From the NCBI GenBank assembly GCA_020637895.1, contig JACKJP010000002.1, positions 62,001 to 126,000 of the forward strand: a DNA stretch of 64,000 nucleotides, written 5' to 3'. Positions within the stretch are counted from its first letter, which is position 1; each line of letters opens with the position of its first letter. A program made the position numbers and the translations under genes. Positions 7,908 through 15,993 of the stretch are shown piece after piece. The stretch comes from Rhodobiaceae bacterium. GTDB taxonomy: Bacteria; Pseudomonadota; Alphaproteobacteria; Rhizobiales; Tepidamorphaceae. The notes under the pieces are model-generated. The model had not been told where the DNA came from, made no database searches, and saw nothing but the letters and a program-made list of their open reading frames with translations.

Positions 7908-9065
7908 ATGATCGAACGGACACTTTTCAGGGAAGAACACAATATTTTTCGCGAGTCGGTGCGCAAGTTCGTCGAAACCGAGATCACTCCTTACCACGCG
8001 CAGTGGGAAAAGGACGGCATCGTTCCGCGCGAACTCTGGCTGAAAGCTGGCGAGCAGGGCCTGCTCTGCTGCACCGTGCCGGAGGAATATGGCGGGCTTG
8101 GCCTCGACTATCTGTTTGACGTGGTGGTCTTCGAAGAGCTGTGGCGCGCGGGCGCGAGCGGCCCCGGCTTCATGATCCACACCGATCTCGTGGCGACCTA
8201 CATTCTCTCCTTCGGCACGGAAGAGCAGAAAAAGAAGTGGCTGCCCAAGATGGTCAGCGGCGAGGCTATCGGCTCGCTCGGCATGACCGAACCGCATGCC
8301 GGCAGCGACCTGAAGGCGATCAAGACGCGCGCAACGCGCGACGGTGACGATTTCGTCATCAATGGCCAGAAGGTCTTCATATCGAACGGCCAGATGTGCG
8401 ACGTGATCGTTCTTGCAACCAAGACCGACAAGGACGGCGGCGCAAAGGGTGTCACGCTGTTTCTCGTCGAGGGCGACCGGGACGGATTCCGCCGCGGCAA
8501 GAACCTCGAAAAGCTCGGCATGCATGCGCAGGACACGTCCGAGCTGTTCTTCGACAATGTCCGGGTGCCTGCCACCAACATGCTGGGCGAGGAAGGCAAG
8601 GGGTTTGGCCTGATGATGACCAAGCTGTCGCAGGAGCGGCTGGCGCAGGCCATCCGGTCCGCAACGGTGGCCGAGACCATCATCGAATGGACTGTCGATT
8701 ATACGACCGAACGCCAGGCATTCGGCCAGACGATCTTCGATTTCCAGAATACCCAGTTCAAGCTGGCGGAGCTGAAGACACAGGCGACGCTTGCACGCGT
8801 TTACACCGACAAGTGCATCGACCTGTTCATGCAGGGCAAGCTCGACCCGGTCGATGCGGCGATCGCGAAGATGGCGACGACCGAACTGCACTGCAAGGCA
8901 GCCGATGAATGTCTGCAGCTCTTCGGTGGCTGGGGCTACATGTGGGAATATCCGATTGCCCGCGCCTATGCCGACGCGCGCATCACCAAGATCGCGGGCG
9001 GCTCCATCGAGATCATGAAGATGCTGATCGCGCGGCAGCTTCTTGCCGAAAAGAAGATGCGCTGA
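7908..9065 (+). CDS. Acyl-CoA dehydrogenase (FadE/long-chain or isovaleryl type)
   Basis: A 385-residue flavoprotein with LGMTEPHAGSDLKAIKTRA, VINGQKVFISNGQ, and the C-terminal GGWGYMWEYPIARAYADARI. The terminal motif is IAGGSIEIMK instead of YEGT, so the catalytic base is probably a Glu in helix G (the IIEWTVDY segment), as in long-chain and isovaleryl enzymes. It starts after an 83-base gap and is the last + gene before a strong terminator. It likely oxidises a chain intermediate, for example pimeloyl-CoA or a branched acyl-CoA. Specificity cannot be read from the sequence. Confidence 0.88.
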   Translation: MIERTLFREEHNIFRESVRKFVETEITPYHAQWEKDGIVPRELWLKAGEQGLLCCTVPEEYGGLGLDYLFDVVVFEELWRAGASGPGFMIHTDLVATYILSFGTEEQKKKWLPKMVSGEAIGSLGMTEPHAGSDLKAIKTRATRDGDDFVINGQKVFISNGQMCDVIVLATKTDKDGGAKGVTLFLVEGDRDGFRRGKNLEKLGMHAQDTSELFFDNVRVPATNMLGEEGKGFGLMMTKLSQERLAQAIRSATVAETIIEWTVDYTTERQAFGQTIFDFQNTQFKLAELKTQATLARVYTDKCIDLFMQGKLDPVDAAIAKMATTELHCKAADECLQLFGGWGYMWEYPIARAYADARITKIAGGSIEIMKMLIARQLLAEKKMR

Positions 9066-9090
9066 CGCGCACCGAATAGTTGCTCAAATG

Positions 9091-9122
9091 AAAAGAGGCG
9101 CCCGAGAGGGCGCCTCTTTGCG
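9091..9122. terminator. Bidirectional rho-independent terminator
   Basis: A perfect stem AAAAGAGGCGCCC / GGGCGCCTCTTTG with a GAGA loop sits between the convergent dehydrogenase (ends 9065) and the SDR (ends 9149 on the opposite strand). A-rich and T-rich flanks would let it work in both directions. Confidence 0.85.
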
Positions 9123-9148
9123 TTTCACCTTCGGTAAACGGCGCGCCT

Positions 9149-10039
9149 TCAGGCCTTGCGGCCCTGCTTTTCCTTCTCGGCGGACACCCGCAGCGCCTCG
9201 CGCGCGGCAGCCCAGTCATCGGCCGACAGTTTTGAAAGATCGGCGAACGTGCTGGGCGGAACAAGATGGTGACCACCATCGATCGGTATCGTCGCGCCGT
9301 TGATGTAGTCGCAGCTGTCCGACATCAGGAAGATGGTCAGGGCGCGCAACTCGTCCATCTGGCCGTAGCGGCGCAGCGGCACCTGATCGGACTGGGTGGC
9401 ACCGACCGACGTGTTCGGAATCGGGTTCAGCTTCTCCCATGCGTTTTCGGTGGGGAAAGGTCCCGGCGCAATCGCGTTGAGGCGGATGCTCTTGGGACCC
9501 CACTCTGCCGCCAGCGACATGGTCATTGCGTGGATCGCGGTCTTCGCCATCGCCGAGGGTGTGACGAAGGCAGAGCCCGTCCAGACCCAGGTGACGAGAT
9601 TGCTCAGCACCGCACCGGAAAGGCCCTCGGCAATCCAGCGCTTGCCGCAGGAGAGTGTCGCATAGAAGGAGCCGTCCATGACGGTGGACCGTACGGCTTC
9701 ATAACCGCGGGCGGAGAGCGACTCCGTCGGTGCGATGAAGTTCGCGGCGGCATTGTTCATCAGGCCGGTAAGCGGCCCCTCTTCCCAAATGCTGGCAATC
9801 GTCTGGTCGACGCTGTCGGCATCGCGGACGTTGGTGATCCGGTAATCGGCCTTGCCGCCTGTCTTCTCGCGGATCTCCGCGCAGGCCTCAGCCAGAACCT
9901 GTTCACGCCGTCCGCAGATATAGACGTGGGCACCATGGCCGGCGAAACCGAGCGAGATTTCCTTGCCAAGGCCGGTGCCGCCACCGGTTACGAGGATGCG
10001 TTTCCCGGCCAGCAAATCGCTGCGAAATGGACTTTTCAT
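9149..10039 (-). CDS. SDR oxidoreductase, peroxisomal-type 2,4-dienoyl-CoA reductase-like
   Basis: The 296-residue protein has the Rossmann motif LVTGGGTGLGKE near 18-29, MNNAAANF near 93-100 and a C-terminal FLMSDSCDYINGATIPIDGG. The classical YxxxK is replaced by SAMAK in the segment TPSAMAKTAIHAM, and AAEWGPKSIRLNAIAPGP follows. Loss of the Tyr at this place is usual in 2,4-dienoyl-CoA reductases, which favours that assignment over an alcohol dehydrogenase. It would handle double bonds in unsaturated acyl-CoA intermediates using NADPH. It is cotranscribed with the BKACE gene, which ends 18 bases from its start. Confidence 0.82.
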   Translation of the reverse strand: MKSPFRSDLLAGKRILVTGGGTGLGKEISLGFAGHGAHVYICGRREQVLAEACAEIREKTGGKADYRITNVRDADSVDQTIASIWEEGPLTGLMNNAAANFIAPTESLSARGYEAVRSTVMDGSFYATLSCGKRWIAEGLSGAVLSNLVTWVWTGSAFVTPSAMAKTAIHAMTMSLAAEWGPKSIRLNAIAPGPFPTENAWEKLNPIPNTSVGATQSDQVPLRRYGQMDELRALTIFLMSDSCDYINGATIPIDGGHHLVPPSTFADLSKLSADDWAAAREALRVSAEKEKQGRKA

Positions 10040-10057
10040 TGTTGTTCTCCAGAGAAA

Positions 10058-10990
10058 TCAGAATGCCACGCTGTCGGCGCCCTTGAGGCCGAGCATCTGC
10101 CGGGCCTCGTCGGGGGTCGCAACGTCGATGGACAGTTCCTTCAGGATGCGCACGATCTTGGCAACCTGCTCGCCATTGCTTTCGGCAAGCTTGCCCTTCT
10201 CGATGAAGATGCTGTCTTCCATGCCGACGCGGACGTGACCGCCCATGATCGCATTCGTCGTGGCGAACGGCATCTGATGCCGACCGGCCGCGAGCACCGA
10301 CAGGTAATAGTCTTCGCCGAAGAGCTTGTCGGCCGTGTTGCGCATATGAATGAGATGCTCGATCTCCGGCGCGATGCCGCCGAGAATACCAAACACCCCC
10401 TGGATGAACATCGGCCCCTCAACCATGCCGCGATCGCGGAAATGGGCCAGATTATAGAGATGGCCGATATCGTAGCATTCAAACTCGAACTTGGTGCCGT
10501 ACTCGCCAAGCTCCTTCAGGCCGCGCTCGATCTGGGTGAACGTGTTGGAGAGGATGAAATCCTTCGTCATCTCCAGATAGGGACGTTCCCAGTCGTACTT
10601 GAATTCCTTGATCTTCTCGGCTGCGCCGAAAATGCCGAAATTCAGCGAGCCCATGTTCATCGACGCGACTTCGGGCTTGGCCCATTTGGCCGCGGCGAGA
10701 CGCTGGTCGAGCGTCATGCCGAGTCCGCCGCCTGTTGTGATATTCACGACCGCGTTGCAGCTCTGCTTGATGCGCGGCAGGAAGCGGGCATAATCCTCGG
10801 GCGCCTGAGAAGGCTGTCCGGTCTCTTCATTTCTGGCGTGCAGATGAAGGATCGCCGCCCCGGCTTCGGCCGCTCCGATCGCATTTTCGGCAATCTGGTC
10901 GGCGGTAACCGGCAGGTATGGGGTCATGGTTGGCACGTGGATCGACCCCGTGACCGCGCAGCTGACAATGACCTTATTCGATTTACGCAT
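10058..10990 (-). CDS. Beta-keto acid cleavage enzyme (BKACE, DUF849)
   Basis: A 310-residue protein with the zinc-binding AAILHLHARNEETG (His49, His51) and the later GGHVRVGMED, both hallmarks of the BKACE family. Family members condense a beta-keto acid with acetyl-CoA and split it into acetoacetate and a new acyl-CoA; the founding member acts on 3-keto-5-aminohexanoate in lysine fermentation. The specific keto acid here is unknown. The gene is first in a leftward two-gene operon with a dienoyl-CoA-reductase-like SDR and faces a MarR regulator, so it probably processes a ring- or chain-derived beta-keto acid. Confidence 0.87.
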   Translation of the reverse strand: MRKSNKVIVSCAVTGSIHVPTMTPYLPVTADQIAENAIGAAEAGAAILHLHARNEETGQPSQAPEDYARFLPRIKQSCNAVVNITTGGGLGMTLDQRLAAAKWAKPEVASMNMGSLNFGIFGAAEKIKEFKYDWERPYLEMTKDFILSNTFTQIERGLKELGEYGTKFEFECYDIGHLYNLAHFRDRGMVEGPMFIQGVFGILGGIAPEIEHLIHMRNTADKLFGEDYYLSVLAAGRHQMPFATTNAIMGGHVRVGMEDSIFIEKGKLAESNGEQVAKIVRILKELSIDVATPDEARQMLGLKGADSVAF

Positions 10991-11056
10991 CTGGTTTCCT
11001 CCCCACGAGCGGCTTATCTGCCACCATCTCTAAAGCCGCACCGGGCTTTGGTCAAT

Positions 11057-11069
11057 AAACGGTACGTTT
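11057..11069. promoter_or_regulatory. Palindrome AAACGGTACGTTT, candidate MarR operator
   Basis: AAACG/CGTTT arms around GTA lie about 65 bases upstream of the BKACE start, in the 274-base gap shared with the divergent MarR gene at 11265. The rest of the gap is AT-rich with no other clear dyad. Assignment to the neighbouring MarR protein is positional inference. Confidence 0.4.
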
Positions 11070-11264
11070 GCTTATCATTTTTGTAAAGCAGCGCATTGCA
11101 CATGGTCTGATTGTGCACAGGCATATATTTCGTTTTCAGCGGCATTCTCGACAATCCGCTTGGCCTGACCAATAATGTATTCGCTTGATTGCGGTCTCAA
11201 CCGATTCGAGCCGAGGGACATTTTCGCAAATGCGGCGGAAAGCGTTACGCTAGAGGGTACAGGC

Positions 11265-11738
11265 ATGACGAACAGATCCGACTGGGACCTCCGGTTCGGC
11301 TACCTCATTCACGATGTCTCGCGTCTGAGGCGCGTAATGTTCGACCGCGAGCTTGCTCCCCTCGGCATCACGCGCTCGCAATGGTGGGTGCTGGCCTTCA
11401 TCTCCCGCAATGACGGGCTGCCCCAGACGCAACTGGCAAACGAACTCGACGTCGGCAAGGTGGCCCTTGGTTCGCTGATCGACAGGTTGCAGGCGGCCGG
11501 GCTGGTCGAGCGCATTCAGAGCGAAAAGGACCGCCGTGTGAAGCGCGTGTTCCTGACGCCGAAGGCCAATGAGTTGCTCAACCATATCCGTCCGGTTTCC
11601 GACTCGTTCAACGACAAGATTCTAGACGGGATCAAGCGCGAGGAGATCGAACGCGTTTCACGAACGCTGTTCAAGATGAAGCGCAACCTGATCAGGAACG
11701 CGCAGGGCGTCGATCTGGACAGCGTCACGGAAGGCTGA
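11265..11738 (+). CDS. MarR family transcriptional regulator
   Basis: The 157-residue protein has the MarR winged-helix layout: LGITRSQWWVLAFISRNDGLPQTQLANELDVGKVALGSLIDRLQAAGLVERIQSEKDRRVKRVFLT, with the DRR wing. I choose ATG 11265 (MTNRSDWDLRFGYL) over an upstream in-frame ATG at 11175, because the extra 30 residues do not look like a MarR N terminus and AGGG precedes the chosen codon. Divergent from the BKACE/SDR operon, it probably controls it, responding to an aromatic or acyl-CoA ligand. The TACGCTAG octamer just upstream also occurs at 5715 and 7870. Confidence 0.87.
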   Translation: MTNRSDWDLRFGYLIHDVSRLRRVMFDRELAPLGITRSQWWVLAFISRNDGLPQTQLANELDVGKVALGSLIDRLQAAGLVERIQSEKDRRVKRVFLTPKANELLNHIRPVSDSFNDKILDGIKREEIERVSRTLFKMKRNLIRNAQGVDLDSVTEG

Positions 11739-11832
11739 ACGGACTAACCGCTTCCCGCGCCCACATCTGTCTTGAAGCTGTCGTATCGGGGCACCACCTT
11801 GATCTCCAGATAGCCACGATCCGAGTTTCTCC

Positions 11833-12597
11833 ATGACCCAGCAGTTCGCCATTGAAGGCAGCATCAATTTCCGCCCCGTGCACGATCTTTCCGCCGGCGA
11901 CGGGCGAAAACTAAAGGCGGGCGCGCTGTATCGCGGCGGGTCTTATGAGAAGCTGACCGAACAGGGCATCGCGCAGCTCAAGGCGCTGGGCGTCGCGACG
12001 ATATTCGATCTTCGCACCAACACCGAGCGTGAGGAATTCCGCTCGCGGCTTGCCGATCGCGACGGTTTCGTCACCCATGCAGAACCGCACGACATCAAGA
12101 TCGGAGACCTTTCGGCGGTCCTGCGCAATCCGGCAAGCACGCCGGTTGAAAGCCGCGCGGCCATGATCAACATCTACGAGAACCTTCCCACGGTTTTCGT
12201 CCCCGTGTTCCGCCGGTACTTCGCCCTTCTGGGCGATGGCCAGTCTCCGATTGCCGTGAACTGCACAGTCGGCAAGGACAGGACCGGCGCGGCCGTGGCG
12301 CTGCTGCTGACCGCGCTTGGCGTCTCACGGGACGACATCATCGCGGAATATGCCAAGACCAACGAGCGACTGGACGACATCCGCGAAACGCTCGAAGCCC
12401 GCACCGGCGAACGCGGCTATTCGGGCGCCAGCGCGGAAGTGCTGCTGCCGGTGCTTGCGGCCGATCCCGACTACATGGCCGCGATGATCGCCGCCATCGA
12501 GAACGGCCATGGCGGTATTCCCGCCTATCTGGAAAAGGAAATTGGCGTGGACGCCGCGGCGATAGAGGCGCTGCGCCGACGCTTCCTTACTGACTGA
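11833..12597 (+). CDS. Tyrosine-protein phosphatase (dual-specificity/PTP-like)
   Basis: A 254-residue cytosolic protein with the P-loop NCTVGKDRTG at about 143-152: nucleophile Cys144, Arg150. ALYRGGSYEKLTEQGIAQLKALGV and the FDLRTNTEREE segment are typical of the bacterial Y-phosphatase-2 family (LipA/MPtpB-like). The residue before the Cys is Asn instead of the common His. No kinase or partner is adjacent. It lies on its own between the MarR gene and a convergent acyl-CoA dehydrogenase. Such enzymes dephosphorylate phosphotyrosine or phosphoinositides; its target here is unknown. Confidence 0.85.
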   Translation: MTQQFAIEGSINFRPVHDLSAGDGRKLKAGALYRGGSYEKLTEQGIAQLKALGVATIFDLRTNTEREEFRSRLADRDGFVTHAEPHDIKIGDLSAVLRNPASTPVESRAAMINIYENLPTVFVPVFRRYFALLGDGQSPIAVNCTVGKDRTGAAVALLLTALGVSRDDIIAEYAKTNERLDDIRETLEARTGERGYSGASAEVLLPVLAADPDYMAAMIAAIENGHGGIPAYLEKEIGVDAAAIEALRRRFLTD

Positions 12598-12606
12598 CCT
12601 TCAAGG

Positions 12607-13752
12607 CTAGAGATTGCGCGAGATCAGTTCGCGCATGATCTCCGATGTGCCGCCGTAAATCCGCTGAACGCGGGCATCGGCATAGAGCCGGCAGATCTCA
12701 TATTCCCGCATGAAGCCGTAGCCGCCGTGCAGCTGCACACACTGATCGACCACCCTGCCCTGCATCTCCGGAATCCAGAGCTTGGCCATCGAGGCCTCGT
12801 AGGTCGTCAGTTCGCCGCGAATATGCTTGGCGATGCACTGGTCGAGAAAAGCCCAGCCGACAGACAGCTCCGTCTTGAGGTCGGCGAGCTTGTAGCGGGT
12901 GTTCTGGAAATCGGCGACAGGCTTGCCGAAGACATTGCGATCACGGACATACTGCAACGTGATGTCGTAGGCCTTCTGTGCAGCGGCCATCGAGGTCGTC
13001 GCAATGACCAGACGCTCCTGCGGCAGTTCCGTCATCAGCGCGGCCATCGCCATGCCGTCGGAACCCAGCAGGTTCGATACGGGAACGCGCACCTCGTCGA
13101 AGAAGAGCTCCGACGTGTCGGCGGAAATCTGGCCCAGCTTGTCGAGATTGCGGCCGCGCCGGAAACCCTCGCGCTCCGCCTCAACCAGAATGAGACTCAT
13201 ATTGCCGGAGCCGCGACCTTCTCCGGTCCGCGCGACGACGATCACGAGGTCGGACATCTGTCCGTTGGAGATGAATGTCTTCTGGCCGGTTATGACGAAT
13301 TCGTCACCGTCGCGTACCGCGCGTGTGCGGACACCCTGAAGATCGCTGCCGGTGGTTGGCTCGCTCATCGCGATCGCGCAGACAGTTTCGCCCGAGACCA
13401 TGCGCGGCAGCCATTTTTCCTTCTGCTCCTGCGTGCCCTGGCCGAGAATGTAGCCGCAGCAGACATCGCTGTGGACCGAGAAATCCGCTGCCGGGCCGGC
13501 GAACCCCGAATAGGCCATTTCTTCGGCGACGACCGTGTTCATGCGAAAATCGCCGCCAGGACCACCGAATTCCTCGGGCACATGAGGGCAAAGCAAGCCT
13601 GCCTCGCCGCCCTTGTCCCACATGCGCCGATCCACGATCCCGGCTTCTTCCCAGCGGTCGAAATGTGGTGCAACCTCGTCCTGGATGAAGCGGCGGACGC
13701 TCGCGCGAAGGTGGCGGTGTTCTTCGTCGTAAATTTCGCGATCTGGCAGCAT
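12607..13752 (-). CDS. Acyl-CoA dehydrogenase (long-chain-like)
   Basis: The 381-residue flavoprotein has CAIAMSEPTTGSDLQGVRTRA, VITGQKTFISNGQMSDLVI and the C-terminal GGYGFMREYEICRLYADARVQRIYGGTSEIMRELISR. The IYGGT end motif means the base should come from helix G, where KAYDITLQYV shows Asp at the aligned position where LCAD-type enzymes carry Glu. It ends 9 bases past the convergent phosphatase and is divergent from a nitronate monooxygenase/MDR/ligase operon. It may oxidise the acyl-CoA made by that ligase; the substrate is unknown. Confidence 0.87.
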   Translation of the reverse strand: MLPDREIYDEEHRHLRASVRRFIQDEVAPHFDRWEEAGIVDRRMWDKGGEAGLLCPHVPEEFGGPGGDFRMNTVVAEEMAYSGFAGPAADFSVHSDVCCGYILGQGTQEQKEKWLPRMVSGETVCAIAMSEPTTGSDLQGVRTRAVRDGDEFVITGQKTFISNGQMSDLVIVVARTGEGRGSGNMSLILVEAEREGFRRGRNLDKLGQISADTSELFFDEVRVPVSNLLGSDGMAMAALMTELPQERLVIATTSMAAAQKAYDITLQYVRDRNVFGKPVADFQNTRYKLADLKTELSVGWAFLDQCIAKHIRGELTTYEASMAKLWIPEMQGRVVDQCVQLHGGYGFMREYEICRLYADARVQRIYGGTSEIMRELISRNL

Positions 13753-13931
13753 TCCCGAACCCTACTCTTACGTTAAGGGAAACTTGTTGTGATTGCCGGC
13801 AACTTCCGTTAGCGACATGACAGTATGGTTGCGTACCTATATAAGGTTTGCCGCAAAAGGCAATCAAAGCCGAAAAGGCAAATCGATCGCCACGGACCCG
13901 CGCCCATCATCGACCCAAGGATAGCACGATC

Positions 13932-14921
13932 ATGACGACAAAAGAGAATTTCGCATCGACCGGCGACCGCCTCGGTTCGCGGAAAGTTGCCGAAGACCTC
14001 ATGCGCAAACTCCGGTTTCCCGTTTTCGGTTCGCCGATGTTCATCGTATCGACGCCGGAACTGGTCATCGAGCAGTGCAAGGCGGGGATCGTCGGCTCTA
14101 TCCCCGCTCTCAACGCGCGCCCGAAGGAGTTGCTGCGCGACTGGATCGTCCAGATCAAGGAAGAGCTTGCAGCCTATGACCTCGCTCATCCAGATGCACC
14201 GTCCGCGCCCTTTGCGATCAACCACATCGCGCACCGCACCAACGAGCGGCTCGGACACGACATGCAGGTTGTCGCCGACGAAGAAGTCCCGCTGGTGATC
14301 GTCAGCCTGGCCGCGCCGAAAGAAATCTTCGACGCGGTTCACAGCTATGGCGGGCTGGTCTTCAATGACGTGATCAACGCAAGACACGGGCTTAAATGCG
14401 CCGAGGCGGGGGTCGACGGGCTCATCGCCGTCTGCGCCGGCGCCGGCGGCCACACGGGCAATATCTCGCCTTTCGCACTCGTTCCCGAAATCCGCGAATT
14501 CTGGGACGGCCCGCTGGGCCTCGGCGGCGCGATCGGCACCGGGCGCGCGGTCCGCGCGGCCGAAGTCCTCGGCGCAGACTTCGCCTATGTCGGCACGGCC
14601 TTCATCGCCGCGCATGAAGCCAATGCGCACGAAGGCTACAAGCAGATGCTGCTGGAATCGATCGCCGAGGATATCGTGACTTCCGACAAGCTGACCGGCG
14701 TTCGTGCAAGCTTCATGCGCAGGTCGCTGGAAATGCAGGGGCTCGGCGAAAAGCTTGCTTCCGACAAGGCGGCCGTGAAAGGTTTTGGCGAGGAAGGTTC
14801 GAGCGCCAAGGCCTGGCGCGACGTCTGGAGCGCCGGCCAGGGCGTCGGTGCCAGCCGCGAACATCGGCCTGCTGCGGAAATCGTTGCGCAGCTGAAGCGG
14901 GAATACGACGCCGTCGCGTAA
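13932..14921 (+). CDS. Nitronate monooxygenase/NPD-family FMN enzyme
   Basis: This 329-residue protein is of the 2-nitropropane dioxygenase family: FPVFGSPMFIVSTPELVIEQCKAGIVGSIPALN at the N terminus, and GAGGHTGNISPFALVPEIR near 170-188 with the family His174, followed by IGTGRAVRAAEVLGADFAYVGTAF, the phosphate-binding part. The start at 13932 is preferred to an in-frame ATG at 13848, which would add a basic tail unlike the family. Many members in catabolic operons are not nitroalkane oxidases but enoyl reductases or isomerases, so the true reaction is open. It heads an operon with an MDR reductase and an acyl-CoA ligase. Confidence 0.85.
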   Translation: MTTKENFASTGDRLGSRKVAEDLMRKLRFPVFGSPMFIVSTPELVIEQCKAGIVGSIPALNARPKELLRDWIVQIKEELAAYDLAHPDAPSAPFAINHIAHRTNERLGHDMQVVADEEVPLVIVSLAAPKEIFDAVHSYGGLVFNDVINARHGLKCAEAGVDGLIAVCAGAGGHTGNISPFALVPEIREFWDGPLGLGGAIGTGRAVRAAEVLGADFAYVGTAFIAAHEANAHEGYKQMLLESIAEDIVTSDKLTGVRASFMRRSLEMQGLGEKLASDKAAVKGFGEEGSSAKAWRDVWSAGQGVGASREHRPAAEIVAQLKREYDAVA

Positions 14922-14966
14922 ATCAGACCGGTTTCAGCTTAATAGAAACGCGTCCTGGAGTGAGGA

Positions 14967-15968
14967 ATGACCAGTAACCGTCAATGGGTACTCGATCACT
15001 ATCCGGAAGGAGCGGCGACGCTCGACACCTGGCGCATGATCGATGCGCCGATACCCGAACCCGGCCCGCGCCAGATACTGGTGAAGACCCTCTGGCTGTC
15101 GCTCGACCCCTACATGCGCGGGCGTATCAGCCCGGCAAAGAACTATACCGCAGGCGTGCAACCGGGCGGCGTCATGCATGGCGGCGGGGTCGGCGAGGTC
15201 GTTGCCTCCAATCATCCTGACTGGAAGGTCGGCGACATTGCCGAATCCATGAACATGAACTGGCAGGAATATGCCGTTCTCTCGACAGAACACGTCAATC
15301 GCGTGCCGAAAGAAGTACCCGCGCAGGCTAGTCTGTCATGGCTCGGGATGCCGGGGCTGACCGCGTTTATCGGCCTGACCGAGATCGGCCGGCCGTTGCC
15401 CGGCGACACGGTCGTGATATCCGCCGCGTCAGGCGCTGTTGGGCAGGTTGCCGGACAGATCGCAACGCTGATGGGGGCGCGCGCGATCGCCATCGCAGGC
15501 GATGACGAAAAGATCGAGCATTGCCGGTCCATCGGATTTGCGGATGGCATCAACTACAAGAAGGAACCCGACCTTACCGCGGCCGTCGCCCGTGTCTGCC
15601 CGGACGGGGTCGATGTCTTTTTCGACAATACCGGCGGGCCGATCCATGACGCGGTACTTGCCAATCTAGCCGTCCGCGCCCGTGTCATCATCTGCGGACG
15701 GATCGCGGTTATCGACAAGGCGCCGTCGGAGGATATCGGGCTACGCTCCAGCGCGCGGCTGATCGTGACCCGGGCCACCGTCCAGGGGCTCGTTATTTTC
15801 GACTGGTGGCATCGGCGGCCCGACGCCCTGAAGCATCTTGCGGCGTGGCACCGCGAAGGAAAGATTCAGTTCAAGGAAGATGTCCTTGACGGATTTGAAC
15901 GTGTGCCGGAGGCATTCCTCCGGATGATGTCTGGACAAAACCAGGGCAAACAACTGGTCAAACTCTGA
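14967..15968 (+). CDS. NADP-dependent MDR oxidoreductase (prostaglandin/alkenal reductase type)
   Basis: The 333-residue protein is a zinc-free medium-chain reductase: LWLSLDPYMRGRIS near 44-57, the nucleotide-binding SAASGAVGQVAGQIATLMGARAIAIAGDDEK, and the C-terminal PEAFLRMMSGQNQGKQLVKL. These match the leukotriene B4 dehydrogenase/2-alkenal reductase family, which reduces the double bond of enones and alkenals with NADPH. It lies 45 bases after the NPD-family gene and 25 bases before an acyl-CoA ligase, so the operon may saturate and then activate an unsaturated or ketone-bearing acid. The exact substrate is not predictable. Confidence 0.88.
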   Translation: MTSNRQWVLDHYPEGAATLDTWRMIDAPIPEPGPRQILVKTLWLSLDPYMRGRISPAKNYTAGVQPGGVMHGGGVGEVVASNHPDWKVGDIAESMNMNWQEYAVLSTEHVNRVPKEVPAQASLSWLGMPGLTAFIGLTEIGRPLPGDTVVISAASGAVGQVAGQIATLMGARAIAIAGDDEKIEHCRSIGFADGINYKKEPDLTAAVARVCPDGVDVFFDNTGGPIHDAVLANLAVRARVIICGRIAVIDKAPSEDIGLRSSARLIVTRATVQGLVIFDWWHRRPDALKHLAAWHREGKIQFKEDVLDGFERVPEAFLRMMSGQNQGKQLVKL

Positions 15969-15993
15969 ACGCTGAAATTTCCGGAGGAACCCC

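Noticed and set aside
9266..11086. 606-codon plus-strand frame
   Set aside because: It is antisense to the SDR and BKACE genes, which have complete family motifs; GC-rich third-position effects explain the open frame.
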